DNA of 64,000 nucleotides, from the NCBI GenBank assembly GCA_934502625.1, contig CAKSUQ010000003.1:53880-117879 (forward strand), in the 5' to 3' direction. Each line of letters starts with the position of its first letter. The stretch's first letter is position 1. The translations under genes and the position numbers were made by a program. Positions 54,773 to 63,923 of the stretch are shown here, one piece after another. Origin of the DNA: an uncultured Gemmiger sp. (GTDB taxonomy: Bacteria > Bacillota > Clostridia > Oscillospirales > Ruminococcaceae). Below the pieces are notes generated by a model. It searched no databases, was not told the origin of the DNA, and saw only the letters and a program-made list of their open reading frames with translations.

Positions 54773-56347
54773 GTGGATACCTTGCCCAGATGGCTTACCG
54801 CCGAGCGGGAGCAGTGGCGCAGCTGCGCCGAGACCTTCCGCAAATATGCCGCCGCCGTGTTCAAGGCGGCGTTCCTCGGCATGTTTTTGTGCCACGCGCT
54901 GTTCCTGTTCTACGGCTACACCAGCCCGGACGGCACGAACGAGGGGCTGTTCTACTACTGGAATCAGAACTGGGCGCTCTCCATCGGCCGGTGGATGATG
55001 CGCTACCTCAGCGCGGCGGGCTGCAATGTCGTCATGCCCGCGATTTTTCTGGCGTTCAACGCCGCCTGCACCGCCACCGCCATGCTGCTGCTGGCCGATT
55101 TGTGGCACATTGAGAGCAAGCCGCTGTTGATTCTGAGCACGGTGTCGCTCGTCGTCGCGCCGTCTGTCATCGAGCAGCACCTTGTCATCTACATGGCCTA
55201 TGTCTACGGCTTCAGCCTGCTGATGACCGTGCTGGCGTCCTACCTCGTCCTGACAAAAAAAGGGTGGCCGTCGTTTGTGGTGGCCGTGCTGGCGCTGGCC
55301 TGCGGCATGGGCGGTTATCAGGCGTGGATCGGCTTCGCGACGGGTGCCATCGTCATGACGCTGATGCTCGACTGCTTGCAGGAGCGCCCGCTGCCGGAGA
55401 TTTTTTGCCGCGCGGGCAGGGCGCTGGCGATGGGGCTGCTGGGCGCGGCGGTGTATTTTGCCGTGCTGCAGCTTGAAATTCATCGCTACAACATCACACT
55501 TTCCGACAAAGGCGGTCTGAGCCGCTTCGGCGCGGGCAGCTTTTTGGGCGGGCTGGGCAGCAAAATTCTGCAGGCCTACCGCGATTTCAAGGATTACTTC
55601 ACCTCCGGCCCCAACCACACCGGCAAGATACTGCTGGTGATCCTGCTGGGCACGGCGGTGCTGCTGTTCCTCGGCTGGCTGCGTCTGGTGCGCCGCCGCA
55701 AGCCGCAGGCCGTTCTGCTGGCCGTGCTGGGGCTGCTGCTGCCGCTGGCCATCAACATTGTCGACGTACTGATCGAGGGTAATATCAACGTTTTGATGAG
55801 CCACCCGATGCAGCTGATGGTGCCCTTCGCGCTCGTGCTGGCCGAGCAGGCGCGCGGCTGCGACGCGTGGGAAAAGCTCGCCCGCGTCGGGGCAGGGGCG
55901 GCGGCCGTCGTGCTGTGCTGGCTTTGCACCGTCACGGCCTATGCGTCCTACCGCACCGTTGCGCTGGCCTACGAGTACGTCGACACGCTGTCCACCGCCA
56001 TTCTGACCCGCGTCTTCAACAGCACCGACTACACCTCCGATACACGCGTACTGATCGCCGGTCTGCCCGACGAGAGTGAGGCGCAGAAGTTCAACTTCCT
56101 GTTCGACAAGAGCGCCTACACAAAGAACATGGTCTTCTGGGATGGCCGCGCGGGCGTGCTGGGCAACTGGAAGCACTACCTGTACGACTATCACGGCGTC
56201 TGGATCGGCGAAGTGGACACCGACGAATACTATGACATCATCGACAGCGAGGCGTTTAAAGAAATGCCGGTCTACCCGGCCGAAGGCTCGCTGGAAAAAT
56301 TTGACGATATACTGGTGGTCAAGCTGGAGGAAAACCCGCCCCGCTGA
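54773..56347 (+). CDS. GtrII-like glucosyltransferase-domain membrane protein (paralogue 1)
   Basis: 524-residue membrane protein of about 10-11 helices, C-terminal soluble domain (about 400-524). GYTSPDGTNEGLFYYWNQNW followed by LSIGRWMMRY and the ACGMGGYQAWIGFATGAIV segment fit the GtrII family of sugar transferases acting on lipid-linked sugars at the outer surface. Its end DDILVVKLEENPPR repeats in paralogue 2. A GTG start is chosen close to GAAGGGAA; a TTG three codons later is a serious alternative. The sugar donor and acceptor are unknown. Confidence 0.8.
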   Translation: MDTLPRWLTAEREQWRSCAETFRKYAAAVFKAAFLGMFLCHALFLFYGYTSPDGTNEGLFYYWNQNWALSIGRWMMRYLSAAGCNVVMPAIFLAFNAACTATAMLLLADLWHIESKPLLILSTVSLVVAPSVIEQHLVIYMAYVYGFSLLMTVLASYLVLTKKGWPSFVVAVLALACGMGGYQAWIGFATGAIVMTLMLDCLQERPLPEIFCRAGRALAMGLLGAAVYFAVLQLEIHRYNITLSDKGGLSRFGAGSFLGGLGSKILQAYRDFKDYFTSGPNHTGKILLVILLGTAVLLFLGWLRLVRRRKPQAVLLAVLGLLLPLAINIVDVLIEGNINVLMSHPMQLMVPFALVLAEQARGCDAWEKLARVGAGAAAVVLCWLCTVTAYASYRTVALAYEYVDTLSTAILTRVFNSTDYTSDTRVLIAGLPDESEAQKFNFLFDKSAYTKNMVFWDGRAGVLGNWKHYLYDYHGVWIGEVDTDEYYDIIDSEAFKEMPVYPAEGSLEKFDDILVVKLEENPPR

Positions 56348-56371
56348 CCGTTTTGGAAAGGAGAACCGCCT

Positions 56372-57238
56372 ATGCGCCCTGCTGATACATGGCAGGATTA
56401 CGAACTGCTCGACGCCACCAACCACAACCGGCTGGAGCGCTGGGGCAAGACCCTGCTCATCCGCCCCGACCCGCAGGTCATCTGGAAAAATGCCGAGACC
56501 AGCCCCCTGTGGGCGAAGGCTGACGCCGTCTACTACCGCTCCGCCAAGGGCGGCGGGCAGTGGAACTACCACAAAAAACTGCCCCAGAAGTGGCAGATTC
56601 ACTGGAACGACCTGACCCTCATCGTCAGTCCCACCGGCTTCAAGCACACCGGCGTCTTTCCGGAGCAGGCCGTAAACTGGGCGTGGTATCAGGAGAAAAT
56701 CAGGGCTGCCGGCCGCCCCATCCGTGTGCTGAACCTGTTCGGCTACACCGGCGGCGCGACGCTGGCGTGCCTCGCCGCGGGTGCGTCGGTCACCCACGTG
56801 GACGCCAGCAAGGGCATGGTTGCGTGGGCGCGGGAAAACGCCGCCGCCAGCAATCTGACCGACCGCCCCTGCCGCTGGATCGTCGATGACTGCGCCAAGT
56901 TCGTCCAGCGCGAGATCCGCCGCGGCAACAAGTACGACGCCGTCATCATGGATCCGCCCAGCTATGGCCGCGGCCCCGGCGGCGAGATCTGGAAGCTCGA
57001 AGATAACGTCTACGACCTTATCACGCTGACGGAGCAGGTTTTAAGCGACAAGCCGCTGTTTTTTGTCATCAACTCCTACACCGAGGGTCTGAGCCCCGCC
57101 GTCATGGAGTACATCGTCAAGACGACGCTCTGCCCCGTGAAGGGCGGGCACACCCACTGCGACGAGATCGGCCTGCCGGTCTCCTCCACCGGCGGCGTCG
57201 TGCCCTGCGGCGCGACCGCCATCTGGGAGGAAAACTGA
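56372..57238 (+). CDS. Class I SAM-dependent methyltransferase (RlmI/RlmL-K-like)
   Basis: 288-residue enzyme. SAM site RVLNLFGYTGGATLACLAAG, acidic VTHVDASKGMVAWARENAAA, and catalytic motif IMDPPSYGRGPGGE are as in the bacterial 23S rRNA (cytosine/guanine) methyltransferases RlmI and RlmK. It lacks an N-terminal PUA domain but has a beta-rich ~110-residue part that includes YHKKLPQKW. AAAGGAG precedes the ATG. Lying between two GtrII paralogues with 3-25 base gaps, it is in the same operon. rRNA is the expected substrate. Confidence 0.85.
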   Translation: MRPADTWQDYELLDATNHNRLERWGKTLLIRPDPQVIWKNAETSPLWAKADAVYYRSAKGGGQWNYHKKLPQKWQIHWNDLTLIVSPTGFKHTGVFPEQAVNWAWYQEKIRAAGRPIRVLNLFGYTGGATLACLAAGASVTHVDASKGMVAWARENAAASNLTDRPCRWIVDDCAKFVQREIRRGNKYDAVIMDPPSYGRGPGGEIWKLEDNVYDLITLTEQVLSDKPLFFVINSYTEGLSPAVMEYIVKTTLCPVKGGHTHCDEIGLPVSSTGGVVPCGATAIWEEN

Positions 57239-57241
57239 GCC

Positions 57242-58831
57242 ATGAGTACCTTTACCCCTTTCCCATGGCTGAATGGTCTTGCCCGTGAGCGTGACTGGCT
57301 GCGGGAGCGGTGCGACGCCCTGTGCCCGCTGCTGCCCACCGCCCTGCTGACTGCCGGGCTGGCACTCGTCTTTGCCCACTACCTGTTTTTGGTGACGGGC
57401 TACACCGGCCCCGACGGCCTGTGCGAGGGACTGCTCTGGGCGACGAACCTGAGCTGGAACGTCCGGCTTGGCCGCTGGCTTATGGCGTGGACGCGGCAGG
57501 CGTCGCTGTCCATCGTCATGCCCGCGCTGTTTTTCGCCGCAAACACCTTTGGCATCGCGCTGGCATCGCTGCTGCTGGCCGATTTGTGGCAGCTGCGCAG
57601 CCGCTGGTTCGTCGCATGGACGTGCATTGCCTTCGCGGTCGCCCCGGCGCTGGTCTGGCAGGCGCTCGTCGTGCATCTGACGCTGAGCTTTGCGCTCGCG
57701 ATGCTGCTGGCTGTCGCCGCCGTCTGGCTCGCGTTCTGCCAGCCCAGCCCCTTCCGCTTTGTGCTGGCGGTCATCTGCATGGCATTCTCGATGGGCGGCT
57801 ATCAGGCCTATGTCGGCATTGCCGCCGGGCTGACGTTGCTTTCCGTCATGCTGGCCTGCCTGCGCACCGAGCCGCTGCGCCCGACGCTGCTGGCGGCCGG
57901 GCGGATGCTGGGCGTCGGTGTGCTGGGCGGAGCGCTCTACTTCGGCATCACAAAGCTGGAACAGCTGCGCTACAACACAACAATGGCCGACTACTGCGGT
58001 GCCGACCAGATCAGCTTGGGGCAGAGCCTTGCGCAGCTGCGCCCCTCGCTGGTACACGCCTACGGCGATTTCTTCAGCTATTTTAAAATGGAGACCGGCC
58101 ACATCGGCACATGGCTCTGGCGGCTGCTGGTATTGACAGCAGTGTTCGGGCTGGTCTGCCGGGGGCTGGCTCTGGTGAAGCGCCCCGTCTATCTGGCCTT
58201 GCTGGCCGTCTGCACGGCACTGCTGCCGCTGGCCTGCAACGTCATCGACGTTATCGCGCCCGATGTGCAGGTCGACCGCCTGATGAGCTACCCGCTGCAA
58301 TTTGTCCTGCCGTTCTGTCTGGCAGTCTGGGCACTGCCCGCCGCACCGCGCGTGAACCGTCTGACGCGGGCGGTCGGTACGGTACTGACCGCGCTGGTCT
58401 GCTGGCTGTTTGCCATCTCGGCCACCGCGACCTACCGCACCGTCGCGCTTTCTTATGAATATGTCGGCACACTGACCGATTCGATTTTGAATCAGGTCAT
58501 GGCCGACCCTGACTACACCGCCGACAACCGCCTGCTGATGGCAGGCTTCCCGGATGAAACCCGCGTGCAGGACGCGAACGCCCTGTACTGGTACAGCCAG
58601 TATCAGCGCTCGCCGCTGTTCTGGGGCGGCACCCACGGCATTCTGGACTGCTGGCCGACCTATCTCTACGACTACCACGGCTTCAACGCCGGGGGCGTCA
58701 CGCTGGCCGAGTACGAGAATATTGTGTCCAGCGCGGAATTTGCCGCCATGCCTGTCTACCCGCAGGCGGGCAGCATAACTTATTTTGGCGACGTTCTCGT
58801 CGTGAAATTGGAGGAGAACCCGCCGCAATGA
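57242..58831 (+). CDS. GtrII-like glucosyltransferase-domain membrane protein (paralogue 2)
   Basis: 529-residue membrane protein, same topology as paralogue 1: GYTGPDGLCEGLLWATNLSW, LGRWLMAWTRQ, CMAFSMGGYQAYVGIAAGLT, the YDYHG segment, and the end GDVLVVKLEENPPQ. The two copies diverged greatly in the helices but keep the extracytoplasmic motifs and C-terminus. ATG 3 bases after the methyltransferase stop. It ends 18 bases before ecfA1, which may thus be part of the same long transcript. Confidence 0.8.
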   Translation: MSTFTPFPWLNGLARERDWLRERCDALCPLLPTALLTAGLALVFAHYLFLVTGYTGPDGLCEGLLWATNLSWNVRLGRWLMAWTRQASLSIVMPALFFAANTFGIALASLLLADLWQLRSRWFVAWTCIAFAVAPALVWQALVVHLTLSFALAMLLAVAAVWLAFCQPSPFRFVLAVICMAFSMGGYQAYVGIAAGLTLLSVMLACLRTEPLRPTLLAAGRMLGVGVLGGALYFGITKLEQLRYNTTMADYCGADQISLGQSLAQLRPSLVHAYGDFFSYFKMETGHIGTWLWRLLVLTAVFGLVCRGLALVKRPVYLALLAVCTALLPLACNVIDVIAPDVQVDRLMSYPLQFVLPFCLAVWALPAAPRVNRLTRAVGTVLTALVCWLFAISATATYRTVALSYEYVGTLTDSILNQVMADPDYTADNRLLMAGFPDETRVQDANALYWYSQYQRSPLFWGGTHGILDCWPTYLYDYHGFNAGGVTLAEYENIVSSAEFAAMPVYPQAGSITYFGDVLVVKLEENPPQ

Positions 58832-58849
58832 CCCGAAAGGGGAACTTTT

Positions 58850-59689
58850 ATGCAAAACGAATCGATTTTACAGGCGCAGGACGTGCGCTTCCGCTATGAC
58901 CCGGAGCAGCCGACCTACGCCGTCGACGGCGTCAGCGTTGACATCCGGCGCGGCGAGTTTGTCGCCGTGCTGGGCGCGAACGGCTGCGGCAAGTCCACGC
59001 TGGCAAAGCATTTCAATGCCATTCTGCTGCCCGAAGCGGGCACGGTGCTGGTCGAGGGGATGGACACCCGCAACGAAGATCACCTCTACGATGTGCGCCA
59101 GAAGGTCGGCATGGTGTTCCAAAATCCGGACAACCAGATCGTCGCCACCATCGTCGAGGAGGATGTCGCCTTTGCGCCGGAGAACCTCGGCGTGCCGCCG
59201 GAGGAGATCCGCACCCGCATCGACGAAGCCATGAAGCTGGCCGGTATCTACGAAAAGCGCGACGCCGCGCCGTATAAGCTGTCCGGCGGGCAGAAGCAGC
59301 GCGTCGCCATCGCAGGCGTCATTGCCATGCGGCCGGACTGCCTTGTGCTGGACGAGTCGACCGCCATGCTTGACCCCCACGGCCGCGCGCAGGTCATGAA
59401 TACCATCCGCCAGCTGCGGGCAGCGGGAATCACGATCGTCTCCATCACACATTATATGGAGGAGGCCGCCCAAGCCGACCGCGTGCTGGTGATGAGCCGG
59501 GGCCGCATCGTCATGGAGGGCACGCCGGAGCAGGTATTCAGCCAGACCGAGAAGCTGCACGGCTACCGCCTCGACGTGCCGCAGGCCGCCGAATTGCGCG
59601 ACGAGCTGGTAAAAGTCGGCATCCCCATGCCGGAAAACGTGATCACGCCGGAGGCGTGCGCGGAGGAGCTGTTTAAGCTGCTGAAATAA
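58850..59689 (+). CDS. ecfA1: ECF transporter ATPase EcfA1
   Basis: 279-residue ATPase of the shared energy-coupling module. Walker A GANGCGKSTLAKHF, Q-loop region MVFQNPDNQIVATIVEEDVAF, signature LSGGQKQRVAIAGV and Walker B CLVLDESTAMLD. The Q-loop with DNQIVA is typical for EcfA1. Separated from ecfA2 by an L element of 147 bp but otherwise in standard order. Confidence 0.96.
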   Translation: MQNESILQAQDVRFRYDPEQPTYAVDGVSVDIRRGEFVAVLGANGCGKSTLAKHFNAILLPEAGTVLVEGMDTRNEDHLYDVRQKVGMVFQNPDNQIVATIVEEDVAFAPENLGVPPEEIRTRIDEAMKLAGIYEKRDAAPYKLSGGQKQRVAIAGVIAMRPDCLVLDESTAMLDPHGRAQVMNTIRQLRAAGITIVSITHYMEEAAQADRVLVMSRGRIVMEGTPEQVFSQTEKLHGYRLDVPQAAELRDELVKVGIPMPENVITPEACAEELFKLLK

Positions 59690-59693
59690 CCCC

Positions 59694-59841
59694 AAGCCTT
59701 CCCCTGCGGGGGGAAGGTGCCGCCCGCAGGCGGCGGATGAGGGGCGAACTTCTCTCAACCACCCATTACCGGATCACCACGGCACAGCCGCCCCTCATCA
59801 GTCACCTTCGGTGACAGCTTCCCCCGGAGGGGGAAGCCTTC
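59694..59841. repeat. Family L palindromic element, copy L6, inside the ecf operon
   Basis: About 148 bp; hairpin ends CTTCCCCTGCGGGGGGAAG and CTTCCCCCGGAGGGGGAAG, arms GATGAGGGGCG / CGCCCCTCATC. It follows the ecfA1 stop and lies 70 bases before ecfA2. Confidence 0.88.
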
Positions 59842-59911
59842 TTGTAAAACATCCCACATATGCCGGAACGGCACCCTACATCGGGCTGTATCCGGCGGGA
59901 AAGGAACAACT

Positions 59912-60790
59912 ATGTCCGAGATCATTCGTGTTGAAAACCTGCGCTATGTCTACAATCAGGGCATGCCGGACGCTACCACGGCGCTGGATGACGTGTCGTT
60001 CACCGTCGAGGAGGGCGATTTCGTCGGCATCATCGGCTCCACCGGCAGCGGAAAATCCACGCTGATAAGCCATTTTAATGGTCTAAACCGCCCCACGTCC
60101 GGCCACGTCCTCGTCGACGGCCACGACCTGTGGGCGCAGGGTGCCGACCTGCGCAGCTTCCGCTTTTTGGTCGGGCTTGTCATGCAGTACCCCGAATACC
60201 AGCTGTTTGAGGAGACCTGCGCCCGCGACATTGCCTACGGTCCGCGCAATATGGGGCTGGATGAGGCCGAGGTGCAGCGCCGCGTCAAGGAGGCCGCCGC
60301 CTTCGTCGGCCTGAGCGACGAGCTTTTGCAGAAAAGCCCGTTCGAGCTTTCGGGCGGGCAGAAGCGCCGCGTCGCAATTGCGGGCGTCATGGCGATGCAC
60401 CCCCGTGTGCTGGTGCTGGACGAGCCCGCCGCCGGACTTGACCCCGAAGGCCGCGACACGATCTTGAGCCAGATTCGCGATTACCACAAAAAAACCGGCA
60501 TCACGGTACTGCTTGTCAGTCACTCGATGGAAGACATTGCTAAGTACGCCAACCGCGTGCTGGTGATGCACCGCGCCAAGATCGCGATGTATGACACCGT
60601 CGAAAACGTCTTTGCCCGCGCGCAGGAGCTGCTGGAGCTGGGGCTTTCGGTGCCGCAGGTCACGCAGATTTTCCTGATGCTGCGCCAGATGGGGCTGGAC
60701 ATTCCCGCGGATGTCTACACGATCCCCTACGCGGTCAAGACGATCCAAAAGGCGCTGGCCGCCAAGCAGGGAGGTGGGGCAAATGCTTAA
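59912..60790 (+). CDS. ecfA2: ECF transporter ATPase EcfA2
   Basis: 292-residue ATPase. Walker A GSTGSGKSTLISHFN, Q-loop LVMQYPEYQLFEETCARDIAYGP (EcfA2 hallmark YPEYQLF), signature LSGGQKRRVAIAGV, Walker B LVLDEPAAGLD. Pairs with EcfA1 and EcfT. GGAAAGGA precedes the ATG. Overlaps ecfT by 8 bases. Confidence 0.97.
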   Translation: MSEIIRVENLRYVYNQGMPDATTALDDVSFTVEEGDFVGIIGSTGSGKSTLISHFNGLNRPTSGHVLVDGHDLWAQGADLRSFRFLVGLVMQYPEYQLFEETCARDIAYGPRNMGLDEAEVQRRVKEAAAFVGLSDELLQKSPFELSGGQKRRVAIAGVMAMHPRVLVLDEPAAGLDPEGRDTILSQIRDYHKKTGITVLLVSHSMEDIAKYANRVLVMHRAKIAMYDTVENVFARAQELLELGLSVPQVTQIFLMLRQMGLDIPADVYTIPYAVKTIQKALAAKQGGGANA

Positions 60791-61601
60791 AGATATTACG
60801 ATCGGTCAGCATTTTCCGGGGCATTCCATCCTGCACCGCTGTGACCCGCGCTTGAAGCTCGTTGCGACGATTGCCTATATCATTGTACTGTTTGTCGCGC
60901 CGAACCCGCTGGGGCTGGCGCTGTCCATTGCGCTGCTGGCCGCGCTGTACAAAATTGCACAGATTCCCGGCAAGATGATTTTGAAGAGTCTGAAGCCCAT
61001 CGTACCCATCGTGATTTTCACGGCGGTGCTGAACCTGTTCTTCGTCACGGGGCAGGGGGAACCGCTCGTGCATTTCTGGGTGTTCAAAATCTACGCCGAG
61101 GGCGTCAAGTACGCCATCCTGCTGGCCGTGCGCGTCTGCGCCTTGATCGCAGGCACGAGCCTTTTGACCTACACTACCAGCCCCATCGTGCTGACTGACG
61201 CCATCGAGAGCCTGCTGCGCCCGCTGGCGAAGGTTCACTTTCCGGTGCACGAGCTGGCGATGATGATGACAATTGCTCTGCGGTTCATCCCGACGCTGAT
61301 CGAGGAGACCGAAAAGATCATGAACGCCCAGAAGGCGCGCGGCGCGATGCTGGACAGCGGCACCTTCACCCAGCGCATCAAGGCGCTGGTGCCGATCTTG
61401 ATCCCGCTGTTCATCTCGGCTTTCCGCCGCGCCGACGAGTTGGCGATGGCGATGGAGTGCCGCTGCTACCACGGCGGCGAAGGCCGCACCCGGTTAAAGC
61501 AGCTGAAATTTACGACCGAGGACTTCAAGTGCATGGTGGTTATTGCGGTGGCACTGGTACTGATTGGCTGCACGAGACTGTTTGTGCCGGGGTTGGGCTG
61601 A
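60783..61601 (+). CDS. ecfT: ECF transporter transmembrane protein EcfT
   Basis: 272-residue membrane protein with about five helices and two coupling helices that hold the conserved Ala-Arg-Gly signatures (MNAQKARGAMLD and the later MAMECRCYHGG variant). It links the ATPases to S components. GGAGG stands before the ATG, inside the ecfA2 end. No S component lies in this cluster; the one at 51778 could be among its clients. Confidence 0.95.
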   Translation: MLKDITIGQHFPGHSILHRCDPRLKLVATIAYIIVLFVAPNPLGLALSIALLAALYKIAQIPGKMILKSLKPIVPIVIFTAVLNLFFVTGQGEPLVHFWVFKIYAEGVKYAILLAVRVCALIAGTSLLTYTTSPIVLTDAIESLLRPLAKVHFPVHELAMMMTIALRFIPTLIEETEKIMNAQKARGAMLDSGTFTQRIKALVPILIPLFISAFRRADELAMAMECRCYHGGEGRTRLKQLKFTTEDFKCMVVIAVALVLIGCTRLFVPGLG

Positions 61602-61602
61602 G

Positions 61603-61751
61603 AAAAGGCTTCCCCCTTGGGGGAAGCTGTCACCGAAGGTGACTGATGAGGGGCGGCGGTTCGACCATTGCCCTTGAATGGGTTGCTGCGGGGCCTCTGC
61701 CCCTCATCCGCCGCCTGCGGGCGGCACCTTCCCCCTAGGGGGAAGGCTTTA
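61603..61751. repeat. Family L palindromic element, copy L7
   Basis: About 148 bp between ecfT and truA, terminal hairpins CTTCCCCCTTGGGGGAAG and CTTCCCCCTAGGGGGAAG, arms GATGAGGGGC / GCCCCTCATC. Its last bases (GCTTTAAGGA) provide the truA ribosome site. Confidence 0.88.
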
Positions 61752-61766
61752 AGGATTTATGTTGCT

Positions 61767-62528
61767 ATGAATTATTTACTTTGGATAACCTACAAGGGCA
61801 CCCACTACGCCGGTTTTCAAGTGCAGCCGAATGCGCCGACGGTCTGCGCGGTTTTGCAGGACGCGATGCAAGCGGCGCTGGGGCAGCGCCCCGACGTGAA
61901 GGGCTGCTCCCGCACTGACGCGGGCGTTCATGCGCGGCGTTTCGCGCTCAGCTTCTGCTATACTGGCAAAGTACCGATGGAAAAGTTCGTCCCGGCGCTC
62001 AACGCGCACCTGCCGCCGGACATCCGCGCGCTGGCCGTGCAGCCGGTGGCGGACGACTTCCACGCGCGGTACGCCGCGCACGCCAAAACGTATCACTACT
62101 ACATCTTAAACGCGCGGGTGGACGACCCGTTCACCTTCGACACCTGTTACCGGGTGGCTGCGCCGCTGGACTTGGCTGCGATGCAGGCCGCCGCACAGCA
62201 GTTCGTAGGTACGCATGATTTTGCCGCGCTCTGCGCCTCCGGCTCCAGCGCCGCCGCCCACGGGGACACGGCGCGAACAATTACAGAATGTAATGTAGTA
62301 CAAAGCGGAAATCATTTTGTGATTTCCGTCACGGCGGACGGGTACCTCTATAACATGGTGCGCATCCTCGCCGGGACGCTGGTTGAGGCCGGACTGCACA
62401 AGCGCGCGCCGGAGAGCATCCCCGCGCTGCTTGCCAGCCGCGACCGCCGCCAAGCCGGGCAAACCCTGCCCGCCAAGGGGCTGTTTTTGGAGAAGGTGGA
62501 GTATCCGGGGTTGACGGGTGGTCTGTAG
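61767..62528 (+). CDS. truA: tRNA pseudouridine synthase A
   Basis: 253-residue enzyme that makes pseudouridine at tRNA positions 38-40. The catalytic Asp is in KGCSRTDAGVHARRF; YHYYILN and FVISVTADGYLYNMVRIL also match. AAGGA lies before the ATG and comes from an L element; an upstream in-frame ATG at 61668 lies within that element and is rejected. ecfA1-A2-T-truA is a widely conserved Firmicutes order. Confidence 0.96.
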   Translation: MNYLLWITYKGTHYAGFQVQPNAPTVCAVLQDAMQAALGQRPDVKGCSRTDAGVHARRFALSFCYTGKVPMEKFVPALNAHLPPDIRALAVQPVADDFHARYAAHAKTYHYYILNARVDDPFTFDTCYRVAAPLDLAAMQAAAQQFVGTHDFAALCASGSSAAAHGDTARTITECNVVQSGNHFVISVTADGYLYNMVRILAGTLVEAGLHKRAPESIPALLASRDRRQAGQTLPAKGLFLEKVEYPGLTGGL

Positions 62529-62552
62529 GGGCGGGGCATGCCCGATCCCTGC
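62525..62552. repeat. Family S palindrome S14 (imperfect)
   Basis: GTAGGGGCGGGGCA / TGCCCGATCCCTGC: the right arm has mutated bases, so it looks like a decaying copy. Overlaps the truA stop codon. Confidence 0.68.
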
Positions 62553-62582
62553 GGATATGCACGAAAGGAGGGGAGCCTACCC

Positions 62583-63923
62583 ATGAACAAATCGGAAAAA
62601 GAGCGCTTGGCGCGGCGGCAGCGGATGCTGGCGCGGGAGCAGGGGCAGGCTCCTGAAGCGGGCATCCGCGGCACCAGCGGGGACATCAGCCTGCGCACGC
62701 CGCAGCCCGTGCGGCGCTGTGCAGCCCCACCCAAGGCCGACGATCCACAGGCGGCGGAGACGGCTGCGCGGCTCAAATCGCTGACACCGCTCTACAAGCA
62801 GCGCCAGCACCGGCGGCGGGTGTTCCTCGGCGCAGTCATCCTTGTGCTGGCAGTGGCGGTCGTCGTGCTCAGCGGCACACTGTCGGCGTCGCTGGCGCTG
62901 CTGGGCGACACCATCGACAGCGGCCTGCTCTACCTCAACCGCACCGACGGCGGCTGGCCTGCCAACACCGGCATCACCGAGCCGCTGCAGATCGAGCCGC
63001 TTGCAGGCGGCTTTGTCGAGCTGGGGGCGGAGGATGTGTTGGTCTACTCGGCCTACGGGTCAAAAATTTTAAGCCTGCATCCGTCCTACGCGCGGCCGGT
63101 GCTGGCTGTGGGCGGCACACACTTCGTCGTCTACAACCGCGCGGGCAACGAGCTGACGATCTGCAGCCGCACCCGCACGCTCTACTCGCAGAATTTCGAC
63201 TCCGGCATTTTGCTGTGCGCCATGTCGAATAACAACTCGCTGGCCGTCGTCACCGAGTCCGGCCGCTACGCCGCGCAGGTGCGCATCTACGACCCGTCGC
63301 TGCGCCAGCTGTACAGCTGGGAAATGACCCAGTCCGACGGCACCCCGATCGCGCTGGATTTTGCCCCCGACAACCGCCGCTTTGCTGCCGGGATGCTGGC
63401 CGCCCGCGACGGACAGCTGAGCTGCACCGTGCGGTTCATGAATACCGACTCCGACAAGGATGGCGCGGTCTACACCGCCGAGCAGGGCAGTATGCTGCTG
63501 CGACTGGACTGGCAGAGCGAAAACCGCGTCATGGCGGTGTTTGACACCTATTTAGCGGTTATTGACCCGCGCACCGGCGCAGAGACCGCCCGCTATGACT
63601 ACGGCGGCGCCACGCTGCAAAGCGTCGCGCCCGGCCGTCGCCAGACCGCGCTGCTGCTGAACATCCGGGGCGGCAACAGCCTTGTCACACTGGACGAAAG
63701 CCTCACCGCTATGGCGGAAATTCCCGCGCGGCAGGCGTTCGGCGTCTCGGCCACCGAGACGGACATCTACCTGCTCTGCCCGAACGTCGTCGAGTGCTAC
63801 GGCTACGACGGCGTACAGAAGTGGACGCGCAGCGACCTTGCTTCCCGCCCGCTGGCCGTCATCGACGCCGCGCAGCCCCTTGTCTTCACTGGCAGCCGGG
63901 TGGATGTACTGGAAAACTCTTAG
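62583..63923 (+). CDS. DUF5711-like membrane-anchored beta-propeller protein
   Basis: 446 residues: a basic cytoplasmic N-terminus (MNKSEKERLARRQRMLAREQ to about 80), one membrane helix (about 82-105), and a beta-strand-rich extracytoplasmic part with repeated Tyr/Asp blades (VYSAYGSKILSL, VYNRAGNELTIC, IYDPSLRQLYSWE) typical of a propeller. Similar clostridial proteins are called DUF5711. Function unknown; location after truA may be conserved. GAAAGGAGG supports the start; an earlier in-frame ATG at 62538 is inside S14. Confidence 0.75.
   Translation: MNKSEKERLARRQRMLAREQGQAPEAGIRGTSGDISLRTPQPVRRCAAPPKADDPQAAETAARLKSLTPLYKQRQHRRRVFLGAVILVLAVAVVVLSGTLSASLALLGDTIDSGLLYLNRTDGGWPANTGITEPLQIEPLAGGFVELGAEDVLVYSAYGSKILSLHPSYARPVLAVGGTHFVVYNRAGNELTICSRTRTLYSQNFDSGILLCAMSNNNSLAVVTESGRYAAQVRIYDPSLRQLYSWEMTQSDGTPIALDFAPDNRRFAAGMLAARDGQLSCTVRFMNTDSDKDGAVYTAEQGSMLLRLDWQSENRVMAVFDTYLAVIDPRTGAETARYDYGGATLQSVAPGRRQTALLLNIRGGNSLVTLDESLTAMAEIPARQAFGVSATETDIYLLCPNVVECYGYDGVQKWTRSDLASRPLAVIDAAQPLVFTGSRVDVLENS

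Noticed and set aside
61668-61766. Longer N-terminus for TruA
   Set aside because: The extra codons translate the L7 palindrome; homologues begin at the MNYLLWITYKG methionine, which has a ribosome site.
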